From: Thermoproteota archaeon
GTDB taxonomy: Archaea; Korarchaeota; Korarchaeia; Korarchaeales; Korarchaeaceae
Length of the DNA stretch: 64,000 bases
Direction of reading: 5' to 3'
Assembly: GCA_027491415.1 (NCBI GenBank)
Contig: JAOZFH010000018.1
Location: 16,856 to 80,855 of the forward strand
Part shown: positions 57,674 to 64,000 of the stretch, in pieces
Numbering within the stretch: the first letter of the stretch is position 1
Layout of the letters: each line of letters begins with the position of its first letter
Position numbers and translations under genes: made by a program
Notes under the pieces: generated by a model
The model's input: only the letters and a program-made list of their open reading frames with translations
What the model was told of the DNA's origin: nothing
The model's database searches: none

Positions 57674-58951
57674 ATGCAGGAGAACCTCACCTCGGTCAAC
57701 CAGGCCCTGCAGTCCATAATGCCCCTGATCTACCTCATGGCGCTGGGGATCGTCGCTTCCATCCTCTTCTCCATCGTAGACATGTTCTCAATCGACAGGG
57801 TCCTGAAGCTCGTGAGGGGGAGGAGGGTCTTCGTCTTCCTCGGGAAGGAGGCGCACTACGGTAGGCTGGAGACCCCCCCAAGGAGCAAGGGCGGCTTTGA
57901 GGTCTTCTACACCGACTCAGGGATAGAGAACCCGCTGTCGCTTGTGGCGTTCCTCGTCGAGAACTACCACGAGACCGGGAACGAGAGGTTCCTTGAGAAG
58001 GCCGAGATCCTCCTCCAGTACCTGAAGGACAGGGGCATGATCGACCCGAAGGTCACGATAGAGGATGTGAAGATCGACTCCTGGGCCCCCCCGAGCCGGG
58101 TGTCCCGGAAGGTGTACTCCAACGAGCTAGGCGACCTCTGGATGATAATCAGCTTCGTGGACGAGATGACGGAGGAAGAGAAGCTCAGGAGGTGGAAGGA
58201 GCTCTCAGACCTCTACAGCAAGCCGCTCCTGAAGAGCGCGAAGAGGAAGATCTACAACTCTCTCAGCTACGTGAAGGACAAGGTCGCGGCGGCGCTGTCC
58301 TCGTCCACCGGCATGCTGATGTCCAGCTTGCCCGCCGATCTGAGGAAGGCCGTTGAGGAGGCCCAGGCGAAGGCTCTCGGAGCGGCCGTGGGTCAATCTT
58401 ACGATCCGCTGCTCGAGAACAGCATAGGCAGGCTCGTCACCGTCAGGGTCGACGACGTCGATGGGGAGAGGAAGTATTACCAAGGTGTGCTGGGGGAGTA
58501 CTCCGACAGGTACATCTACGTCTTGGATGTGGACTACAGGCTCCAGCTCACGGCGGAGGTCTCCGGGACTGAGGTTCGGAGGGTTGTCCCGGTCGTGCGG
58601 TTCTTCGGGGAGAGGCTGGATGTCGCCAGAGAGAGGCACTTCGAGCTCTCCAGGGGGAGCAACGGTATCCTAGAGATCAAGAACTCGTGGAGGAGGCCAA
58701 TCAAGGTGGAGAAGGTCACGTTCGGCGACAAGGAGGTCTCTGTCGGGAGGGTCCTGTTCCCCGGCGACTCGGTCGAGGCGAGGGGAGTCCCCGAGACCTG
58801 CTCCATCCACTACGAGATAGCCCTGGAGTCCGATGTGGTCTGGCCCAGATCCAAGGCTGTGATCGTTGGACTGGGAGACTACCCGCCGAGGATACTCCGG
58901 TCTGTGCTTGAGGGACTGAAGGTCAAGAACCTGGTCAAGAGGGTTATCTGA
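57674..58951 (+). CDS. N-terminally anchored protein of unknown function
   Basis: A 425-residue protein. One membrane helix at residues 15-38 (MPLIYLMALGIVASILFSIV) is followed by a cytosolic region: a small beta part (RRVFVFLGKEAHYGRLETPP), a helical segment up to residue 235, then beta-rich domains (RLVTVRVDDVDGERKYYQGVL, KVEKVTFGDKEVSVGRVLFPGDSVEA). GGGTGA stands before the ATG. No catalytic motif is visible. It may be an archaeal membrane scaffold; I do not recognise the family. Confidence 0.75.
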   Translation: MQENLTSVNQALQSIMPLIYLMALGIVASILFSIVDMFSIDRVLKLVRGRRVFVFLGKEAHYGRLETPPRSKGGFEVFYTDSGIENPLSLVAFLVENYHETGNERFLEKAEILLQYLKDRGMIDPKVTIEDVKIDSWAPPSRVSRKVYSNELGDLWMIISFVDEMTEEEKLRRWKELSDLYSKPLLKSAKRKIYNSLSYVKDKVAAALSSSTGMLMSSLPADLRKAVEEAQAKALGAAVGQSYDPLLENSIGRLVTVRVDDVDGERKYYQGVLGEYSDRYIYVLDVDYRLQLTAEVSGTEVRRVVPVVRFFGERLDVARERHFELSRGSNGILEIKNSWRRPIKVEKVTFGDKEVSVGRVLFPGDSVEARGVPETCSIHYEIALESDVVWPRSKAVIVGLGDYPPRILRSVLEGLKVKNLVKRVI

Positions 58952-58989
58952 CCGCCGACCACGGGAGCCCGGCCGGCTCTGCCCTCCTC

Positions 58990-59511
58990 CTACTCCCCCT
59001 TCCACGGGAGCCTGATCTTCGACTTTAGGAACTGGAACCCCTCCTCCTTCCCCATGCCCTCCAACACGTCTCTGTACTCCTCCTCCAGGAGCTTGAGCTG
59101 GCAGTAGACGTAGAGGGCGTCGTAGAGGAAGAATTGCCTCTCGAGCGCCTCATAGTCGTCCTCCACCAGGAACATGGCGCCCCTCGCGATGGCCTCCAGC
59201 CCGGCGGCCTCCGGGGCCAGGTGCCTGTCCTTCTTGATGTCCGCGGCGTGCACTATCTTGGCCAGCTCGAGGAGGGCCGGGTCGTCCAACCCGTACTTCT
59301 CGATGATCGCCTCGAAGCTGCACTTGCCGTCGTGGTGCCCAAGCTCCACTCCCGGTATGTCAAATGGGATTCCATCCTCGGTCTTAAGCTCGGTTCCCGG
59401 CCACGGGACGAACTTGAACTCCGCCTCAGGGTCGATGAACCGCTTGATGAGCCAGGGACAGGCGACCCTGTCCACGTGAACCCGCGCCCGGGTCACCCAC
59501 CTCAGACGCAA
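58990..59511 (-). CDS. ChrB C-terminal-type (chromate resistance) domain protein
   Basis: A 173-residue protein corresponding to the C-terminal domain of ChrB: WVTRARVHVDRVACPWLIKRFIDPEAEF, IPFDIPGVELGHHDGKCSFEAIIEKYGLDDPALLELAKIVHAAD and GLEAIARG. In bacteria this domain, joined to a regulator part, is linked to chromate resistance; here it stands alone, without ChrA in the window. The conserved His/Cys suggest metal or oxyanion chemistry. The neighbour is a divergent MFS transporter. Confidence 0.85.
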   Translation of the reverse strand: MRLRWVTRARVHVDRVACPWLIKRFIDPEAEFKFVPWPGTELKTEDGIPFDIPGVELGHHDGKCSFEAIIEKYGLDDPALLELAKIVHAADIKKDRHLAPEAAGLEAIARGAMFLVEDDYEALERQFFLYDALYVYCQLKLLEEEYRDVLEGMGKEEGFQFLKSKIRLPWKGE

Positions 59512-59574
59512 CCACCCCGGAGAAGTCTGTCGATACCGTAAAAAGGGGAGGGCAAGTCAAGGGGCCGGGTCGGC

Positions 59575-60801
59575 TTGCCCTCCGGGGGGAGGAGTAGATC
59601 GACGGAATTCGCACTTCTGTGCCTGATGGGGGCGTTCGCCATCTTCAGCTCCACAGCTTCCAAGTCACCGCTCCTCTCCTGGTTTGCAGGGCATCTGGGG
59701 GCCACCGAGTTTGAGATAGGGCTCATAGCGTCCGCCAGCACCGTCACGGGTGTTGTCGTGAACGTCGCGGCCGGCGCTCTGTCGGACATCTACGGAAGGA
59801 GGAAGCTCCTCCTCACGTCCGCCTTCGTTTTCGCCTCCGCCCCCTTCCTCTACCTCCTGGTGAGGACGCCCTGGCAGCTGGGCCTCCTGAGGGTCTACCA
59901 CGGGGTCGCCACGGCCGTGTTCACGCCCGTGTCCATGGCGGCCATTGCCGACATGTTCCCTCTGGAGAGCAGGGGGAAGACGATGGGGACCTTCTCCTCC
60001 GCCACGATGGTGGGGAGACTGATCGCCCCGGCCGCGTCCGGCGCGCTGGTCTCGGTGCAGTTGCTCGGCCCATTCCGCCTGGCCTACCTGGTGTGTGGGG
60101 TCATGGGTTCCATCAGCCTGGCGCTGGCTCTCAGGCTGGACGTGGGCTCCGGCCCTGAGGGCAGGGGAATGAGTCCCCGAGACGCGCTGAGGGGGATCTC
60201 CTCCGTCCTCCGCGACCGCAGGGTTCTCCTGGTCAGCTCGGCGGAGGCGGCGTCCTACTTCAGCCTCGGCGGAGTTGAGGCCTTCCTCCCACTGTACGCC
60301 GACCTGGTGGGAATGGAGAGGTGGGTCACCGGCGCCCTGATGGGCTTGGAGGTGCTCACCATAGCGCTGGTCAAGCCTGCGACAGGGGCGCTCTCAGACA
60401 GGCTCGGCAGGGTCAGGTTCATCTTGGCCGGCCTGGCGGTTTCCGCCGCAGGGTCGGCCGCCCTGGCCTTGGCAAGGGACCCCCTGACTATCGGGCTCTG
60501 CCTCGTCGCCCACGGGGTGGGCACCGCTTCGGCCACGTCGGCGACATCCCCCCTGATATCGGAGATAGCCCCACGATCGGCGGTCGGGTCAGGTCTCGGG
60601 GCTCTGGAGTCCATTAAGGACGTGGGCCACGCCTCTGGCCCAATTGTGGCCGGAGTCCTCGCGTGGACCCTGGGGTACCGGGCGGCATTTCTCGGGGGCG
60701 CAATCGCCCCGCTCGTCGACGCCGTAGCGGTCGCCATCCTGCTCGGCTTGGGGGGCCCTTCTAGTAGGGAGGGCGCGGACTCGCGCCCCGGAAGTTTATA
60801 G
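59575..60801 (+). CDS. MFS transporter
   Basis: A 408-residue polytopic protein with twelve hydrophobic segments. GALSDIYGRRKLLL is the loop 2-3 motif, repeated in the second half as GALSDRLGRVRFIL. ESRGKTMGTFSSATMVGRLIAP is typical of drug/proton antiporter MFS proteins. TTG start about 33 nt behind a weak TATA-like GTAAAAAG. It is divergent from the ChrB-domain gene, so an efflux role for a toxic anion or drug is possible but unproven. Confidence 0.87.
   Translation: MPSGGRSRSTEFALLCLMGAFAIFSSTASKSPLLSWFAGHLGATEFEIGLIASASTVTGVVVNVAAGALSDIYGRRKLLLTSAFVFASAPFLYLLVRTPWQLGLLRVYHGVATAVFTPVSMAAIADMFPLESRGKTMGTFSSATMVGRLIAPAASGALVSVQLLGPFRLAYLVCGVMGSISLALALRLDVGSGPEGRGMSPRDALRGISSVLRDRRVLLVSSAEAASYFSLGGVEAFLPLYADLVGMERWVTGALMGLEVLTIALVKPATGALSDRLGRVRFILAGLAVSAAGSAALALARDPLTIGLCLVAHGVGTASATSATSPLISEIAPRSAVGSGLGALESIKDVGHASGPIVAGVLAWTLGYRAAFLGGAIAPLVDAVAVAILLGLGGPSSREGADSRPGSL
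60795..60800 (+). promoter_or_regulatory. TATA element for the small membrane protein at 60826
   Basis: TTTATA lies inside the last codons of the MFS gene, 26-31 nt before GTG 60826. Confidence 0.5.
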
Positions 60802-60825
60802 GGCGCCCGCAGGCGACGGGCCAGA

Positions 60826-61449
60826 GTGGGATTGTCGAGCCCCGATTCCCCCGCCCGCCCCCAGCGATCGAGGGTCTCGGTCGAGGAACTCAGGACTAGG
60901 CTTGGCCGTCTCCTGACGAGCTTAATTGAACTCGCGATCGCCCTGGGCCTCCTGTTCATCTTCGGTAGGGTCTTGGACGGAGCGTCGATAGACCTCTTCG
61001 GCATAACGATAAGCGGGTTCGAGATCGTGGGCATGCTTCGGCTGGCGGCGGTCGTCTACTTCGGCTACAGCATGCTATCAGAACTCCTCTGGCTGCTCGA
61101 TGTCTCCGCCAAGAGGCTGTCCAGGCTGCTCGGGCTTGCGGAGGTACGTGGAATAAGGAGGGTCGGGCAGGACGTGATCTACCTGATGGGGCTAGCCCTC
61201 GCCTGGTACGCCGTCTCCCCGCTGGTTAGCTCCATCCCCCCCGGGGCGGCGAGGCTCGTGCCCTCGCTCGCGTTCCTCGCGGTTGGAGTCCTCCTGTTCT
61301 ACGACCTCGCAAAGAGCGTCTACAGACTCTTCAAGGAGAAGTTTGAGGTTCTCCTAGACGGTCTCACCGAGTTCCTGGCCCGGGGCCTCTTAGAACAGGA
61401 GGAAGGGGATTCTGCGCGACCCGAGGGAGGAGCCAGTCGGGAGGGCTGA
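60826..61449 (+). CDS. Membrane protein of unknown function
   Basis: A 207-residue protein with about four hydrophobic segments (LIELAIALGLLFIFGRV, IVGMLRLAAVVYFGYSML, VIYLMGLALAWYAVSPLV, LAFLAVGVLLFYDLAKSVY) and a charged, acidic C-terminal tail. No family is recognised. It has its own leaderless promoter and converges on the ArsB/NhaD permease gene. Confidence 0.75.
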   Translation: MGLSSPDSPARPQRSRVSVEELRTRLGRLLTSLIELAIALGLLFIFGRVLDGASIDLFGITISGFEIVGMLRLAAVVYFGYSMLSELLWLLDVSAKRLSRLLGLAEVRGIRRVGQDVIYLMGLALAWYAVSPLVSSIPPGAARLVPSLAFLAVGVLLFYDLAKSVYRLFKEKFEVLLDGLTEFLARGLLEQEEGDSARPEGGASREG

Positions 61450-61464
61450 GGAGAGGCGTTGACC

Positions 61465-62757
61465 TCACAGCCCCAGCCTCAGCAGCATGTAGGCATCCGC
61501 AACGGCCAGGTGGAGGAGCGTCATGGGGGCCCCGACCTTGACGAACTCCCACGGAGTGAACCCGGGCTCCTCCCGCTCAAGGATGCTCACGGCAATGAGG
61601 GAAGGTGGGGAGGCGAAGTAGGTGAGGCTCCCGCCGAGGTTCGCCCCTATGGCCAGCGCCCAGGCCATCAGGTTGGGGGCCGAGCCTCCCGCGGCCGCGG
61701 CCTTCTCGACGATGGGAATGAGGGTCAGGGTTATCGGGATGTTGTCCACGATCCCGCTGGCCAGCCCGGCGATCCAGAGCGTGATGGAGGAGCTCAGCGG
61801 CCAGGGAAGGCCGTAGATCGGGGCCACCTGCTTGGCCAGGAGGTCGAGGACTCCAGCCCTCTCCTCTGCCCCAACGAGCACGTAGAAGCCGGCCAGGAAG
61901 AAGAAGGTCCCCCAGTCCAGCGACCTGAGGATGTCCTCCGGCTCTGCCGCGCCCAGCCACAGCATGGCCACGCCGCCCATCAGCGCAACTATGTCCATCG
62001 GCACGCCCGTCCTGTCGGAGAGGGCGAGGAGGGCCACGAAGGCTACGAATATGGCTCCGGATCGGGCAAGCGACCAGACTCCCTTGACCGCCTTCCAGGG
62101 ATCGATGTCAACCTCTATTCGACATCCCTCGCCTCGCGCGAGGCCGCCGGTCCAGAGTCCGACGGCCGTGGTCACGGCGGCGAGCAGGAGGGCGAGTGGA
62201 GCCGTGATGGAGACGAAGTCCGCGAACGTGAAGCCGAACTCCGCCGCCACTATGAGGTTGGGGATCGAGCTGATCATCAGGCCGATGGAGCCCGCGTTGC
62301 AGGCCACCGCCTCGTAGAGGATCCACTTTCTCAGCCTGATGGGAGCCCGCCTGGCCACCGAGGCGGTGATCGCCCCGATGATCAGCATGGCCGGCAGGTT
62401 CGGGATCACGAGGGTCAGTCCCGTCGACATGAACATGAAGGCGGTGAAGAGGAGCCTGACGTTCCCCCTGACCAGCCTGACAATCCAGAGCCCGATGAAC
62501 TGGAACAGGCCGGACCTGGCGAGGCCCTCCATGAGCAAGAGGACGCCCAGGATGAGCCTCATAGTCGGCCCGTCGATGAAGGTCGAGACGGCCTCCTCTG
62601 GGCTGAAGATGTGGTAGACGAAACCCCCAAAGTAGACGGCAAGGGAGGCGCCCAGGAGGGCCGACACCACGCGGTGGTACTTCTCCGTCACGAGGGCGGC
62701 CACGGTGAAGGCGAAGACCAACATCATCACTGTCTGCCCCTGAGAGGCCTCCAGCAT
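61465..62757 (-). CDS. ArsB/NhaD-superfamily ion permease
   Basis: A 430-residue protein with about 11-12 hydrophobic segments. NAGSIGLMISSIPNLIVA and SGIVDNIPITLTLIP and AIGANLGGSLTYFASPPSLIAVS are the paired ion-transporter hairpins, with the N-x-P-N and G-A-N-L-G-G blocks of the ArsB/NhaD/SLC13 group. Likely cargo is a metalloid oxyanion or sodium/proton; the chromate-related ChrB domain lies 2 kb away. A small gene precedes it with 3 nt between. Confidence 0.88.
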   Translation of the reverse strand: MLEASQGQTVMMLVFAFTVAALVTEKYHRVVSALLGASLAVYFGGFVYHIFSPEEAVSTFIDGPTMRLILGVLLLMEGLARSGLFQFIGLWIVRLVRGNVRLLFTAFMFMSTGLTLVIPNLPAMLIIGAITASVARRAPIRLRKWILYEAVACNAGSIGLMISSIPNLIVAAEFGFTFADFVSITAPLALLLAAVTTAVGLWTGGLARGEGCRIEVDIDPWKAVKGVWSLARSGAIFVAFVALLALSDRTGVPMDIVALMGGVAMLWLGAAEPEDILRSLDWGTFFFLAGFYVLVGAEERAGVLDLLAKQVAPIYGLPWPLSSSITLWIAGLASGIVDNIPITLTLIPIVEKAAAAGGSAPNLMAWALAIGANLGGSLTYFASPPSLIAVSILEREEPGFTPWEFVKVGAPMTLLHLAVADAYMLLRLGL

Positions 62758-62760
62758 GTC

Positions 62761-63021
62761 CTACTTCCTCCTGGACAGGAGATACTCGAGGGCGAGCCTC
62801 TCGACCCTCTTCTCGAACTCCTCGTCGCCCTCCAAGGACTTAAACTCATCTTCGGAGATCCCCTCCGGCATGTAGACCCTTATCTTGATGAAGGGCCTGA
62901 CCGCGTAGTCCACCTGATCCCTTATCCTGGCGTACTCGTCCATCGCAACCTCGCTCGCCCTCTTCACGGGCCTCCTGCCCAGGCCCCCCTCCTCGGACTT
63001 CGGCCCGTCCGCCGAAACCAC
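62761..63021 (-). CDS. Small charged protein upstream of the permease
   Basis: An 86-residue soluble protein. The C-terminal half is the best conserved-looking part: VRPFIKIRVYMPEGISEDEFKS and FEKRVERLALEYLLSRRK, a strand followed by helices. The start may be internal (ATG near 62943). It is adjacent to and probably co-transcribed with the ArsB/NhaD permease. Function unknown. Confidence 0.6.
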   Translation of the reverse strand: MVSADGPKSEEGGLGRRPVKRASEVAMDEYARIRDQVDYAVRPFIKIRVYMPEGISEDEFKSLEGDEEFEKRVERLALEYLLSRRK

Positions 63022-63107
63022 CCGGGCGCGCGTGGATGATGAACGTGATAAAGGGTTCTCGGCCCCGCGCGGAAAAGTAGTAATCGATCCGCCGCGAAGC
63101 GATACCG

Positions 63108-64000
63108 ATGGACACCAGCTACAGGGTCCGGGACATCTCTCTCGCCCCCTCGGGCGCGGAGAAGATCGATTGGGTCTCCAGGTTCATGCCCGTCCTGCGC
63201 AGGATCGGCGAGAGGTTCAGGGAGGAGAGGCCGCTCGAGGGCCTGAAGGTGGCCGCGTGCCTCCACGTGGAGATGAAGACGGCCTTTCTGGCCTTAACCC
63301 TGCAGCAGGCGGGCGCCGAGGTGAGCCTGGCCGCGAGCAACCCCCTCACGACCCAAGACGACGTCGCCGCCGCCCTGGCCGAGGAGGGGGTGAGGGTGTT
63401 CGCCTGGAGGGGTGAGACGGAGGAGGAGTACTTCGAGAACATGGACAGGGCCCTCGACGTGCGGCCTGACCTGGTGATAGACGACGGAGCCGACATGATA
63501 GCCAGCCTGCACTCTCACAGGACCGAGTTCCTCGACGGGGTGATGGGCGCCACCGAGGAGACCACCACAGGGGTGATCAGGCTCAGGGCGATGGAGGGGG
63601 AGGGGGCGCTCAGGATCCCGGTCGTGGCTGTGAACGACGCACTCTGCAAGTACCTCTTCGACAACAGGTACGGGACGGGGCAGTCGACCTGGGACGGCAT
63701 CATGAGGGCCACAAACCTTCTGATAGCGGGCAAGAGCGTTGTCGTGGCCGGCTACGGCTGGGTGGGCAGGGGAATCGCGATGAGGGCCCGCGGCCTCGGT
63801 GCCAGGGTGATTGTCACGGAGGTGGATCCGATAAGGGCCCTGGAGGCCGCCATGGACGGGTTCGAGGTCATGCCCATGTCCGAGGCCGCCAGTGTGGGCG
63901 ACATCTTCGTGACGGCCACGGGGGATGTGGACGTGATCACGGCGGAGCACTTCAGAGTCATGAAGGACGGCGCAATCTTGGCGAACGCTGGGCACTTCAA
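63108..64000 (+). CDS. ahcY: Adenosylhomocysteinase family enzyme (3' truncated by the window)
   Basis: The first 297 residues. [85 protein letters not shown] and the NAD motif [18 protein letters not shown] are diagnostic. It hydrolyses S-adenosylhomocysteine, or in MtaD-containing archaea possibly S-inosylhomocysteine, to homocysteine. The leaderless-type ATG follows an A-rich box near 63073. The frame is open to the edge. Confidence 0.95.
   Translation, partial: MDTSYRVRDISLAPSGAEKIDWVSRFMPVLRRIGERFREERPLEGLKVAACLHVEMKTAFLALTLQQAGAEVSLAASNPLTTQDDVAAALAEEGVRVFAWRGETEEEYFENMDRALDVRPDLVIDDGADMIASLHSHRTEFLDGVMGATEETTTGVIRLRAMEGEGALRIPVVAVNDALCKYLFDNRYGTGQSTWDGIMRATNLLIAGKSVVVAGYGWVGRGIAMRARGLGARVIVTEVDPIRALEAAMDGFEVMPMSEAASVGDIFVTATGDVDVITAEHFRVMKDGAILANAGHF

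Noticed and set aside
61459..63039. 526-codon plus-strand open frame opposite the ArsB/NhaD permease gene
   Set aside because: Low-complexity Glu/Gly/Arg/His translation with no fold, whereas the minus frame encodes a clear permease.
1..64000. CRISPR array, prophage, integron or insertion sequence
   Set aside because: No regularly spaced direct repeats, transposase, integrase or phage structural genes were seen; the lone CARF-HTH gene is not sufficient evidence of a CRISPR locus.

Overview
The window reads as a chromosomal segment of a GC-rich, probably thermophilic archaeon. Many genes have a TATA element (TTTATA, TTTTAAT and similar) 25-35 nt before an ATG, GTG or TTG start, so transcripts look leaderless. 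Others carry GGAGG/GGTGA ribosome binding sites. The gene set includes archaeal-type Tsr3, a TtuA-type tRNA thiolase, Trm5, KaiC-like ATPase, CofE, COG1361 surface proteins with MacB-type ABC transporters, and an extracytoplasmic Lon-like protease. The tRNA-Trp gene contains two bulge-helix-bulge introns. These traits point to the TACK side of the archaea; I cannot name a genus. Coding density is high, and there is no rRNA, insertion sequence, integrase or CRISPR array.

Layout. 1-6.0 kb: 3' end of glyA, a minus-strand zinc-ribbon/arrestin-like/membrane trio, an APC permease, and a phosphoesterase plus nucleotidyltransferase-like pair. 6.0-11.3 kb: tldD/tldE and a molybdopterin operon (moaDE fusion, moaA, moaC). 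11.3-15.7 kb: an alkyltransferase-like/endonuclease V fusion, then a four-gene amino-acid dehydrogenase complex related to dye-linked proline dehydrogenase. 15.7-20.8 kb: a CBS protein, a secreted protein with a membrane-bound wHTH regulator, a nucleoside phosphorylase and a first cofE. 20.9-32.9 kb: a 7TM-DUF835 protein, mtaD, a LarA-like gene, a B12 radical SAM protein, isoprenoid/quinone genes, MFS, and a small-gene operon with tsr3. 33-36 kb: KaiC-like ATPase, a frameshifted dppA and a uridine phosphorylase. 36.3-42.6 kb: wHTH plus SPASM radical SAM, facing a four-gene RHH/surface protein/ABC exporter operon. 42.7-49.8 kb: tRNA-Trp, a second 7TM-DUF835/cofE divergent pair, TtuA-like, acidic zinc ribbon, PHP, TatD and Trm5. 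49.9-57.5 kb: wHTH, thioredoxin-fold protein, geranylgeranyl reductase, rhomboid, Lon-like protease, CARF-HTH regulator, adenylate kinase and a decayed GEVED surface protein. 57.7-64 kb: membrane proteins, a ChrB domain, MFS, an ArsB/NhaD permease and the start of adenosylhomocysteinase.

Functional threads. MtaD and the adenosylhomocysteinase-type enzyme can together recycle S-adenosylhomocysteine, possibly through the S-inosyl intermediate. The polyprenyl synthase, UbiE-type methyltransferase and geranylgeranyl reductase fit membrane lipid or menaquinone synthesis. The most unusual observation is a head-to-head pair, a CofE-type F420 glutamate ligase and a 7TM-DUF835 protein, that occurs twice 24 kb apart with the same divergent geometry. 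Two genes (dppA and the GEVED gene) are interrupted by frameshifts.
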